Shown: positions 19,030 through 26,852 of the stretch, one piece after another | Layout: each line of letters opens with the position of its first letter | How positions within the stretch are numbered: position 1 is the first letter of the stretch | NCBI RefSeq assembly: GCF_000014565.1 | Contig: NC_008269.1 | Coordinates: 1,054,001 to 1,118,000, forward strand | Length of the DNA stretch: 64,000 nucleotides | Source of the DNA: Rhodococcus jostii RHA1 | GTDB taxonomy: Bacteria; Actinomycetota; Actinomycetes; Mycobacteriales; Mycobacteriaceae | Direction of reading: 5' to 3' | Program-made: the position numbers and the translations under genes | The notes under the pieces: model-generated | Seen by the model: the letters and a program-made list of their open reading frames with translations, nothing else | The model's database searches: none | Told to the model about the DNA's origin: nothing

Positions 19030-19574
19030 ACCTCGCTCCCGGAGGCGCTCGTCTTGTGGGCGCAGCATCTCGCGGCGGATTTGGTGACTCCGATGAGCCT
19101 GCCGATGCCGGGCTCCTCCTGGCTGTACGAGCTCGACAACCGGGCACTGCGCACGTTCGCGCACGAGGTACACCTGGGTACTTCGGCGGGCAACGGGCTC
19201 AACGTACGATCCGGAACCCTGACCCCCTCGCTGAGCGTGATCACCACCGAGATCATTCTCCGCACTCATGTGCATGCCCGGGCGCATGTGGCTCCGGAAG
19301 TGCCCGGCTGGACGAGCGGGAGCAGGCACGGCGCGATGAGCTGCTCCTCGCAGCACACTCGCTGGTCGGGATCGCGTCGGCGGGGAAGACGCTGGCGCGG
19401 ATGATCGCCCTCGATGATCGGAAGGGTATGGCGCTGCGCCACGTGAACGTGCCGCTACTCCTGGGATGCTTGGCGCTGCAGATTGCTTCCGATCGAGTGT
19501 CACGCAGAAAGGCAGCGACTCAAGACTGGGACGAGCTCGCAGCCGGCCTGCTGCAGTGGGCAGTGGACGTCTAG
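19030..19574 (+). pseudogene. Frameshifted hypothetical gene
   Basis: Two good-looking protein segments lie in different frames. The first (about 19035-19295) reads LWAQHLAADLVTPMSLPMPG, then WLYELDNRALRTFAHE, then LSVITTEIIL. The second (19308-19574) reads ARRDELLLAAHSLVGIAS, then GKTLARMIALDDRKG, then WDELAAGLLQWAVDV. They appear to be one protein split by a frameshift near 19300. No family name is known to me. It lies divergent from the Wadjet operon. Confidence 0.5.
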
Positions 19575-19767
19575 AGCGAGCAGGCCCGGCCCTGTCCTGA
19601 CCGGCCAAAATCACTGCCAACGTCGCGTCCGCGTAACCAAACTCCTCGCCTGATCATCAGCAGTGCGGAGCCGCGTGCTCGATCGGTGAGTGCGCGAGGG
19701 AACCGAGTGTCCGGCACCTGTCGGTGGCTATCCCTAGAGTTCCGCCTACAAACTATCAGGAGGTCGC

Positions 19768-19800
19768 ATGAGCGGCTGGGCATACTCGGAGATGCTGTAA
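19768..19800 (+). CDS. 10-codon leader ORF coupled to the DUF1883-TIR gene
   Basis: After a strong CAGGAGG site an ATG opens a 10-residue frame (MSGWAYSEML) whose TAA overlaps the next ATG as TAATG. The ribosome-binding site sits before this mini-ORF, not before the TIR gene, so the TIR protein is probably translated by reinitiation. Confidence 0.5.
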   Translation: MSGWAYSEML

Positions 19801-20579
19801 TGGAGCACCTCATTTTCGACTTGAAGCAGCAGAAGAAGGGTGCGGTTGCTGTCGTCACCCTTGATAAACAGGCGAATGTGAGACTCATGACGATGTCGAA
19901 TTACCGGTACTTCAATGCTGGTCGCCGGGCTCAGATGATAGGCGGGCTGGCCAAGAAGTCACCTGCACGTCTCGGGATCCCGAGCAGCGGCCATTGGGTG
20001 GTCGTGGTGGATCTGGGAGGGTTACGTGGAAAGGTTCGTGCGGCGGTGGCTGTCGAATCTCCACCGCCGGGATTGTTGCCGCCCTTACGTGGACGCACGC
20101 CGGCGCAGGAGGTTGCGGTTCGCGAGCCGATTGAGCCCGAGGGGGATTTCCTCGGGGGGCAGACGTGGGACGTCTTCATCTCACACGCAAGCGAGGATAA
20201 GGGTGCGGTAGCGGTACCGCTTCGAGATGCTCTGACGGCCCGCGGAGTTACTGTATGGCTTGACAAGACAGAGATGCGCATCGGTCACAGTCTGCGGCGC
20301 AAGATAGACGAAGGGATCCGGTCGAGTCGCTATGGCGTCGTAGTGCTGTCGCTGTCCTTTTTCCGCAAGGGTTGGACTAACCATGAACTGGATGGTCTGG
20401 TGACGAAGACGGTGGCAGGTGAACAGACGCTGCTCCCCATCTGGCATGAGATTACCGGTGAGCAGGTACGCGGTTACAGCCCATCGCTGGCGGACAAAGT
20501 GGCGTTGAGCACGAGTTCCACCAGCATCGAAGAAATGGCTGATCAGATTGCCGAGGTCGCGCGGGGCGCCATCTCCTAG
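19800..20579 (+). CDS. DUF1883-TIR domain protein
   Basis: A 259-residue protein. Residues 1-85 match DUF1883 (VRLMTMSNYRYFNAGRR, then SGHWVVVVDLGGLRG). Residues 120-230 form a TIR domain (VFISHASEDKG, then VTVWLDKTEMRIG, then SFFRKGWTNHELDGLV) with the Glu after Trp that TIR NADases use. Bacterial TIR proteins of this type cleave NAD+ or make cyclic ADP-ribose signals during anti-phage defence. DUF1883 is known from TIR fusions but its ligand is not established. I chose the ATG at 19800 because DUF1883 begins exactly there. Confidence 0.88.
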   Translation: MEHLIFDLKQQKKGAVAVVTLDKQANVRLMTMSNYRYFNAGRRAQMIGGLAKKSPARLGIPSSGHWVVVVDLGGLRGKVRAAVAVESPPPGLLPPLRGRTPAQEVAVREPIEPEGDFLGGQTWDVFISHASEDKGAVAVPLRDALTARGVTVWLDKTEMRIGHSLRRKIDEGIRSSRYGVVVLSLSFFRKGWTNHELDGLVTKTVAGEQTLLPIWHEITGEQVRGYSPSLADKVALSTSSTSIEEMADQIAEVARGAIS

Positions 20580-20583
20580 ATTG

Positions 20584-20826
20584 TCACTGAGATATCGACC
20601 CCTGCGAACGTGTAGGACTCGAAGTGTGGTTACGGATCGATCTTTGCTCGAAGGATTCGGCGTGGCGGCCATGGTCGAGGATACCTTCGACGATGGCCGC
20701 AAAGGCCAGCGGTGGGGATTCGCGAGCGATCCTCGCAGGCGGGACGATGTCGACATCGCTTTCGTCCCTCTCGCGCAATATGTTCTGGCGGACGTCCTCA
20801 TGCGCGCGATCACCTGCACGCGCCAT
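20584..20826 (-). CDS. Possible small third gene of the TIR-SLOG operon
   Basis: An 80-residue frame downstream of the SLOG gene on the same strand. Codons are GC3-rich and the translation (DVRQNILRERDESDVDIV, then LAFAAIVEGILDHG) looks protein-like, but no family is recognised and no clear ribosome-binding site is seen. It may be chance. Confidence 0.25.
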   Translation of the reverse strand: MARAGDRAHEDVRQNILRERDESDVDIVPPARIARESPPLAFAAIVEGILDHGRHAESFEQRSIRNHTSSPTRSQGSISQ

Positions 20827-20887
20827 GGCCGAAACGGTAGCGCTGCGGGTATGGTGATGCATCGAGCCGAAGTGACCGCGGATGCTG

Positions 20888-21742
20888 TTAGTTCCGATCG
20901 GTGTTGGGGATGTTCTTATTGGACAAGCCCAATACGACTGCTGTGGCGATGTTGGCAGGACGGTGGCTTGTCGCCAGCACTCGTCGTTGCTCTTCAGAGA
21001 GACCGTCGGTCCTTTCTACTGCGGCGTACGCAATTTGAAGATTTCGTAGCGCGGCTTGGACTTTATCGGTCTCGACTCCGGCAGGAAAGCCCGGCGGTGC
21101 CCACTTGAAGCTGTCATATCCGAGAGTTTGAGCAACCGCACTTGCTGCGCCTCCGTAGCCGCCGGCAACGTACAGCGTCTTACCTGACTGCACTGTTAGC
21201 CGTGCTTCTTCGATCACCCCAGGTTCAGCACCTTGGAATCCTGTCAGCTTGCCGCCCAATATGATCCGGGCGTCCGCACGTTCGCTGACCTGCTTGCGCA
21301 TGGCTGTCAGAGCCTCGGCCGAATTCGCGGTTGGACGCGCTGTGGTGTCCTTCCGCCTTTGTGCCACAGTCTGCGGCTCTCCATCCGGGGTGAGCAGATA
21401 TAGCCGCCCGGCGATGCCTAGTCGTCGGTCGATCTCTTCGAGCTCGCCGATGGGTATCTGCTGGTGCTCGGATGCGGGAATGTAGAGCTCGAGGGACAGA
21501 CGTTCGGCGCCGTAGCGCTCGACTTCATCGATGAGGAGCTGGGTGAATCCTGCCGGTTTGATTCGTCCTCCGTACGCGATGATGCCGCCGGCCAGGATGA
21601 TGGCGCGGGCGATCTCTGCCACCACCAGTTCGAGGTGGAACGGGGTCAGCCCGAGTCGGCCAAGGTCCTGGCTGTCGGAGATGGACAGTGCCACGCGACG
21701 TTCGAGTAGCGCGTCGCGTGGCACGATGATCGGATCGGTCAC
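20888..21742 (-). CDS. SLOG-domain protein paired with a TIR gene
   Basis: A 284-residue protein from GTG. It has a SLOG-like Rossmann fold: LAGGIIAYGGRIKPAG near residue 45, then ARIILGGKLTGFQGAEPG, then a Gly-rich turn TLYVAGGYGGAASAV. SLOG domains bind nucleotide-type signals; in Thoeris ThsA a SLOG domain senses the cyclic ADP-ribose made by a TIR protein. The GTG start overlaps the stop of the upstream TIR gene as GTGA, so the proteins are made together. Inferred role: sensor or processor of the TIR product. The enzymatic effector, if any, is not evident. Confidence 0.75.
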   Translation of the reverse strand: MTDPIIVPRDALLERRVALSISDSQDLGRLGLTPFHLELVVAEIARAIILAGGIIAYGGRIKPAGFTQLLIDEVERYGAERLSLELYIPASEHQQIPIGELEEIDRRLGIAGRLYLLTPDGEPQTVAQRRKDTTARPTANSAEALTAMRKQVSERADARIILGGKLTGFQGAEPGVIEEARLTVQSGKTLYVAGGYGGAASAVAQTLGYDSFKWAPPGFPAGVETDKVQAALRNLQIAYAAVERTDGLSEEQRRVLATSHRPANIATAVVLGLSNKNIPNTDRN

Positions 21743-22959
21743 TGGGGAAGCCTTCCGCCGCGTGCTGCGAATGTGCGTGGGGTCAAGACATCGACTTTGT
21801 GGCTGAATCCGGCTAGTTCGCAGAGTTCGACGACGACTTCGCGCTCTTTCGGCCCCAATGGTGGATCGGGATGGAGGATCCATACGTGATCGTCCTGTGG
21901 CTGTTCACGTTTGTGCTTGATCAACCAGGGCGTCAGCGTGATGGGCTCCGGCGCGTGGGTGGGAAGCCAATCGAAACCGTTTTTCTTCAGGTAGACCGTC
22001 TGGGCGTTCCACAGGGCTCGCTTTAACGCTTCGTCCACCAGGCGGTTGAGTGCCGTGCGGATGCCGGGAAGTGGATCCTGCACGTTGCACGGGACGGACG
22101 GGATGTGGTCCATGAGAAATGAACCGCGTTCTTCCCCGGTCGTGAAGGCGTACATGCCGACGATAGGCACGCCTGCATGCTTGGCGACGAGGACCTCGCG
22201 CTGGGTCCATTCACGACCTGAGTACTTGTCGGTCCGAACCATTAGCAGCGCACAGTTGGCCGCGTTGCGGTCCAGCTCGGTCTCCCATTGAGAACCCGAT
22301 TGGAGGTCCTGAGCATCGAAGAAGGCGTCTAGCTTGGTCTTCAGGATCTCTTCTCGCACTTTGTCGAACAGGACGGGGCCGTGTTCGTGATGGGGTTCTT
22401 CCAGCGAGAAGCGTTTGGTGTGACTGATGAAGACACGTACTCTGCACGGTTCGCCAGCTGCAGCATCCACTCGCTGGGCGATCGCTTGGCACAACTCGCG
22501 GCCCAGTATTGCGGCGTCGCTGACGCTCTCTTCGGGCAACGTTTGCAGAGATCCCACCAGCCCTGCGAGTTTGCCCGACACGGTCGTCTCGGGAACCCGC
22601 ACCGGGTACACCCCGGTCCCTTCGACGCCCTCAAGACCCGCTATGTCGCGAATGTAGGCCTCCCACCGCGGGTCGTCCTCGACTGCACGCACCAGGTTCA
22701 CGCCCAAGAGCGGCACGATAGCGTTGAATTGGGCCGCGGGTAGTTCACCCGCCAGGGGGGTTGCGATCCCCAGTGCGCGGGGTGGTGCTTCTGGACTTTC
22801 CCATCCTGCGCTGCGCGCGTACACCTCGACTGCCCCGCCCGCCAGTCCCGCAAATGCTGGGCTGTGGAAATGCTGAGACAACCAATCGCAGACTTCTGCA
22901 CCTACGGCATCGTCTGGGTGCCAGACGACGAAGACGTCGAGGATCGGGGGGATCACCAT
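21739..22959 (-). CDS. TIR-domain protein with an extra N-terminal TIR-like domain
   Basis: A 406-residue protein. Residues about 1-130 resemble a diverged TIR/SEFIR-like fold (DVFVVWHPDDAVGAEVCDWL). Residues about 175-310 are a canonical TIR (RVFISHTKRFS, then LDAFFDAQDLQSGSQW, then YSGREWTQREVLVAKHAG) with the W-x-x-x-E Glu. The C-terminal 90 residues are of unknown fold. It is the first gene of the TIR-SLOG operon and is divergent from the TIR-Nmad2-MazG operon across 101 bases. Confidence 0.85.
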   Translation of the reverse strand: MVIPPILDVFVVWHPDDAVGAEVCDWLSQHFHSPAFAGLAGGAVEVYARSAGWESPEAPPRALGIATPLAGELPAAQFNAIVPLLGVNLVRAVEDDPRWEAYIRDIAGLEGVEGTGVYPVRVPETTVSGKLAGLVGSLQTLPEESVSDAAILGRELCQAIAQRVDAAAGEPCRVRVFISHTKRFSLEEPHHEHGPVLFDKVREEILKTKLDAFFDAQDLQSGSQWETELDRNAANCALLMVRTDKYSGREWTQREVLVAKHAGVPIVGMYAFTTGEERGSFLMDHIPSVPCNVQDPLPGIRTALNRLVDEALKRALWNAQTVYLKKNGFDWLPTHAPEPITLTPWLIKHKREQPQDDHVWILHPDPPLGPKEREVVVELCELAGFSHKVDVLTPRTFAARGGRLPQ

Positions 22960-23060
22960 GTGATCAGAGTACGGGCCGAGGCCGACGGCGACTGTGCAGC
23001 CTGACTTGTCAGCGCTCTTACGTATCCTAGGCGGAGGAACGGAACTATAGGGGGGCGTCG
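22960..23060. promoter_or_regulatory. Divergent promoter region between two TIR operons
   Basis: 101 bases separate the start codons of two oppositely oriented TIR genes, so both promoters must lie here. A GGAGGAA and a GGGGGG precede the plus-strand GTG. No strong operator symmetry was found by eye. Confidence 0.5.
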
Positions 23061-23528
23061 GTGTCCGATCGGCACAACATCTTCATCAGTCATCGTCACG
23101 AAGACGATGCGCTTGTTGACCGTCTCAAGGACCTGCTCGACGCCCGTGGCTGTGATGTGCGAGACTCATCGATTTACAGCGCCACTCCGAATGATGCGCA
23201 CGCAGAGGGTTACATCCGGACGATTCTGGCCGACTGCATCCGATGGGCGGGGAAGATTATTGTCATCGTCTCACCCGAGACGAGGAACCACGAATGGGTC
23301 GATTGGGAGATCGAGTACGCCAACCGGTTCCCGGACAAGCGCATTATCGGCGTGTGGGCTCCGGGCGCCGACCAGTGTGATCTTCCTGAGCCGCTGGCAG
23401 ACTATGCCGACGCGATGGTGAGCTGGGATGCCGAGGCGATCATCGATGCCATCGGCGGTGCCGATAACTGGCAGGCTCCCGACGGCTCGCCCGGCCCCGA
23501 ACGTGTCATCTCCCGAGTAGGTTGCTGA
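23061..23528 (+). CDS. Stand-alone TIR protein (ThsB-like)
   Basis: A 155-residue protein from GTG that is essentially one TIR domain: NIFISHRHEDDALVDRL, then IIVIVSPETRNHEWVDWEIE with the catalytic-position Glu, then RIIGVWAPGADQ. Small single-domain TIRs of this kind include ThsB of Thoeris, which makes a cyclic ADP-ribose signal. It starts an operon with Nmad2 (13 bases downstream) and a MazG-like gene. No ThsA (Sir2-SLOG) partner is adjacent. Confidence 0.86.
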   Translation: MSDRHNIFISHRHEDDALVDRLKDLLDARGCDVRDSSIYSATPNDAHAEGYIRTILADCIRWAGKIIVIVSPETRNHEWVDWEIEYANRFPDKRIIGVWAPGADQCDLPEPLADYADAMVSWDAEAIIDAIGGADNWQAPDGSPGPERVISRVGC

Positions 23529-23541
23529 GCGGAACTCTGGC

Positions 23542-24141
23542 ATGAGACTTTTCAGTTACATCGTCCGCTACGACATCGGATTCGCACCCAACCCATTCCA
23601 TGGAATGTGCACCCTGGCCACGTGCAAGCCGAAGATCCGGGCGACGGCCCGCATCGACGACTGGGTGATCGGCACCGGATCGAAGACCAAGAAACTTGAG
23701 GACCGCCTCGTGTACGCGATGCGAGTGGACGAAATCGTCGACTTCGACACCTACTGGAGCGAGTCCCGGTTCGTGCGGAAAATCCCCACCCCTCGCGGTA
23801 GCCGGAAACAGGCATATGGCGACAACATCTACCACCGCGGAGCCACCGGTAAGTGGATCCAGGCCAACTCACGTCACAGTTTGGACGATGGCTCGCCGAA
23901 CCTGGGCCACATTGACAGGGACACGAACACCGATGCGGTCCTGATAGGTCGGGAGTTCGTATACTTCGGCGGATCCGGACCGAAGATCCCGCACGACCTG
24001 CGTGTTGGCTACGGTACGGACCTAGTCCACGGCCAGCGTTCACATCGCTGCCGATTCCCGCAGGAACTGGTCGATGCGACCGCCGATTGGATCCGCTCGC
24101 TGGGTACCGGCGTGCGTGGACGCCCCGCAGACTGGGGCTGA
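23542..24141 (+). CDS. Nucleotide modification associated domain 2 (Nmad2) protein
   Basis: A 199-residue protein that follows the Nmad2 pattern closely: FSYIVRYDIGFAPNPFHG at the N-terminus, CTLATCKPKIR, DWVIGTG, VYAMRVDEIVDFDTYW, then the late FVYFGGSGPKIP. Nmad domains were defined by their association with base-modification genes; their molecular role is not established and they may recognise or process modified nucleotides. Length is that of a complete domain. Second gene of a TIR operon. Confidence 0.85.
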   Translation: MRLFSYIVRYDIGFAPNPFHGMCTLATCKPKIRATARIDDWVIGTGSKTKKLEDRLVYAMRVDEIVDFDTYWSESRFVRKIPTPRGSRKQAYGDNIYHRGATGKWIQANSRHSLDDGSPNLGHIDRDTNTDAVLIGREFVYFGGSGPKIPHDLRVGYGTDLVHGQRSHRCRFPQELVDATADWIRSLGTGVRGRPADWG

Positions 24142-24183
24142 CGTGGCATTTAATCCCCCCTGGAACTGGATCTCTACACGGAG

Positions 24184-25179
24184 ATGGGTGAGCGTTCTGT
24201 GGATATCGATGACTATCAACAACGTGCCTGGGCATACGACCAGCACCCCGATGAACCCAGAAAGGGCATCACTATCGCGTTGCTCGGGCTGGGTGGCGAA
24301 GTGGGCACCCTCCAAACCAGCCAGAAGAAGCTCGTCCGTGACGGTGACGTTCATGTCGATCACCGCCCCGCGCTGATCGAAGACCTCGGGGACATCCTGT
24401 GGTACGTCGCAGACACCGCCACGTGGCTCGGCGTCCAATTGGGCGATGTGGCTGCAGCCAACCTGCAGAAGATCTCAAGCCGATGGGATAGTCACGACCG
24501 CCCGTTCCCGAGGTTGGAACCCGTCACGCCGGCGATGCCTCCACCGTTCGACATCTCGCGCGCCCTGCCGCCCGCCCGCATGTACGACGGAAGCTACTCG
24601 CCTCCAGAACGCTTGCCCCGCCGGATCGAGGTCTACCTCGCCGAACTCGACGACATGCCCGGAACAGTACGTCCTGTGGTGGACGGCAAGCCGATCGGCG
24701 ACCGTGTGAACGACAACTCTCACGACCCCGATGGCTACCGTTGGCATGATGCCTTTCATCTTGCCAATCTCGCCACGCTGGGTTGGTCACCCGTCTTCCG
24801 TGCACTGCTGGGCCGCAAGCGCCGCAGCAATCCTGCCACCGATAGCGTCGAGGATGGCGGAAGGGCGATTGCTGTCGAAGAGGGCTTAAGTGCCATGGTC
24901 TTTGAAGCAGCATCGCGGGCGCGGATGTACGCGCACAGCCAGGTCGTCGACACGTCCATCCTGACAACTTGCCAACGGATGGTCGCTCCCTTCGAGGTAA
25001 GTGATTGCTCTGCGCTGGAATGGGAACGAGCGATACTCAACGGCTGCGAAGTATGGCGGACGCTCCACGATACTGGGCATGGGGTCGTCACATGCGACCT
25101 CGATACCCGCTCCATCTCCGTTCGGCCGATGTCCCAGGGCGAACGTGCTGCGCACGCAGCTACATGCACAGCACTTTAG
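24184..25179 (+). CDS. MazG-like nucleotide pyrophosphohydrolase family protein
   Basis: A 331-residue protein. The N-terminal 110 residues are a MazG-like all-alpha NTP pyrophosphohydrolase (GLGGEVGTLQ, then LIEDLGDILWYVADTATWLG). MazG enzymes use Glu/Asp from two helices to bind Mg2+; the E-x-x-D-like second motif is present, but one Glu expected in the first (EVGEL) is Thr here. The C-terminal half contains a second related helical region (DAFHLANLATLGW, then AIAVEEGLSAMVFEAA), as in the longer MazG-like family. Possible substrates are modified or canonical dNTPs. It follows Nmad2 and ends 17 bases from the convergent HMUDK-type gene. Confidence 0.75.
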   Translation: MGERSVDIDDYQQRAWAYDQHPDEPRKGITIALLGLGGEVGTLQTSQKKLVRDGDVHVDHRPALIEDLGDILWYVADTATWLGVQLGDVAAANLQKISSRWDSHDRPFPRLEPVTPAMPPPFDISRALPPARMYDGSYSPPERLPRRIEVYLAELDDMPGTVRPVVDGKPIGDRVNDNSHDPDGYRWHDAFHLANLATLGWSPVFRALLGRKRRSNPATDSVEDGGRAIAVEEGLSAMVFEAASRARMYAHSQVVDTSILTTCQRMVAPFEVSDCSALEWERAILNGCEVWRTLHDTGHGVVTCDLDTRSISVRPMSQGERAAHAATCTAL

Positions 25180-25196
25180 GTGCTACCGTCGCTGGC

Positions 25197-26246
25197 CTAA
25201 TCGATACCCCACTTCGGAGGGAAACGCGCTGTCAGCGGTTGCATCGTGGGGCGGAACTTCTGCTTGATCCGGGTCCTGCCGCTGATCCCGCTTACGTCAG
25301 GATGCGTCACCCGGGCATACTTGTCCGTCTCGCAGAACAAGTTCTGACAGTCGATGAGTTGCAGCGGGCGCCCCCGGAGGCCCTCGAACTGCAGACCGAG
25401 CCGCGCGAAGTGCTCGTCCTGGCTATCTGCCATGTACCGAATCACTTCAGCCTCAATGCCGTTGGCTCGCGGTCCGAAGCACTTACGAATCCCATCGCGA
25501 GCACCAGGACCGGCAACCACATACTCCATCTCGTCGAAGTTCAGCAAGGTCGAGTAGTTGATATCGATGAGAAACTGAAAGGCCAAAAAATCCCCGATCC
25601 CGGGAAAAGCACGTAATAGGACGAACGCCTCGTTCATGTCGGTGCTATCACGCAATCTCCGCGGCAGAGCGGAGGCCAACATGTGATCGAGCAATCGGAG
25701 GTGATTGGTATGTTTTCGCGTTGCCCCGAGCCCGGGAGCTGGAATAACGTAAGCGGCAGAATAGAGCGTCCTCCCGGAACCTGACGCTTCGGAGAGGGCC
25801 TCGTCGTAGCGGTCGACCGCGAAACCATCCGATGACAGGGAACCGAACTCGTCCTGAAGTAGTTCCCACGTTTCAATCTTGTTGAAAAACTTGAATAAGA
25901 GTATCCGAAAGAGAATTTCCTCGGGGTCCTGTGAACCAGAGTATGCAACTTCGTTGATCAAGTACTGGCTCACGCGATCGCTGGCGCGATAGCAATTGGT
26001 AAATCGATGGGCACGCAGAACGGGATCGGTGGACCACGGCGCAGACGCCCCGGACAGCCTACTTACGTATGCATGTTGACGTAACGCCGCGAATCTCCAG
26101 TACGTATCGAACACCGGGCTGGTGGAGAGCGGGCGGCCAGCGATAGTCACTTCTAGCGGCACGAAGTCATGAGCTCTCGACTCATAGTCCATGCCCAGGT
26201 CCAGCATCAACTCGTCCCGACCCGCGTCATTGGCCCTCGGGTCCAT
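25197..26246 (-). CDS. 5-hmdU DNA kinase-type helical domain protein (HMUDK_hel)
   Basis: A 349-residue protein. From residue about 40 it matches the HMUDK helical-domain family: FDTYWRFAALRQHAYV, NCYRASDRVSQYLINEVAY, DPEEILFRILLFKFFNKIET, FPGIGDFLAFQFLIDINYS, and the ending IDCQNLFCETDKYARV. The family is found with phage and bacterial genes that build hypermodified thymines, where 5-hydroxymethyluracil in DNA is phosphorylated before further substitution. The helix-hairpin-helix-like FPGIGDF suggests DNA contact. I chose the ATG at 26246 because GGAGGA lies 5 bases upstream; a longer frame from 26675 translates as junk. Confidence 0.82.
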   Translation of the reverse strand: MDPRANDAGRDELMLDLGMDYESRAHDFVPLEVTIAGRPLSTSPVFDTYWRFAALRQHAYVSRLSGASAPWSTDPVLRAHRFTNCYRASDRVSQYLINEVAYSGSQDPEEILFRILLFKFFNKIETWELLQDEFGSLSSDGFAVDRYDEALSEASGSGRTLYSAAYVIPAPGLGATRKHTNHLRLLDHMLASALPRRLRDSTDMNEAFVLLRAFPGIGDFLAFQFLIDINYSTLLNFDEMEYVVAGPGARDGIRKCFGPRANGIEAEVIRYMADSQDEHFARLGLQFEGLRGRPLQLIDCQNLFCETDKYARVTHPDVSGISGRTRIKQKFRPTMQPLTARFPPKWGID

Positions 26247-26852
26247 TTGTCCTCCACTTCCGTCTCCGTTCCCGGCTCTCGGGCGACAGAACCGCCGTGT
26301 CTTCCGCCGGCAGCCGCACGAAACGAACCTATCTGTTCTTCCTTCAAGAAAGAGAAATGGACACTTCGGCGGGCACCCTGTCTGCTTCGCCGCGCGCCGC
26401 CCCGCCGATGCGTGCGGTTGGGGTACCGGCACTTCGACGTCGGCGCGGCTCCCGCGCGTTTGGAGGTCCCGCGAGGGACTGATATCGGCTACGACCTGCT
26501 CGTGCTGGGGCATCGACTCGATGGATTCCCACACCGTCCCTGCAAGGGTTGGCTTCATCCATCGGTGCCGCAGGAGGGGTGGGCAATATGCGCATATCTC
26601 CGGGGAGTCCCTTCGCACCTCCCCGCAGTGTAGGCGGCGATCCCCGACATCCTCATGTTCGCTAACGGTAGACAACCTCGACGACAGAGGAACGCTGGGC
26701 TCGCTGCCGCGACTTTGATGGATCGACGCACAGGGATCGCTTACTCCTCCAAGAGCCAGATCGCGGAGGCATTGATGACAGGGGACGGATGGTTCGGATT
26801 GGAAACGTGTGTTTCCACAGTGGTGGCTCCGCCGCGGTGACCGAGCGTTGGC
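26247..26852. other. Intergenic stretch, about 600 bases
   Basis: No convincing gene. A short plus-strand frame near 26717-26840 (RRTGIAYSSKSQIAEALMTG) looks protein-like but has no start signal and is probably a gene scrap. The promoter of the HMUDK-type gene should lie at the left end. Confidence 0.4.

Noticed and set aside
23061..23528. Canonical Thoeris system
   Set aside because: No ThsA (Sir2-SLOG or similar NAD-consuming partner) is adjacent. The only SLOG gene is in a divergent operon with its own TIR, so calling Thoeris would overreach.
26247..26675. 143-residue N-terminal extension of the HMUDK-type protein
   Set aside because: It is not protein-like, and GGAGGA sits 5 bases before the ATG at 26246 where family similarity soon begins.
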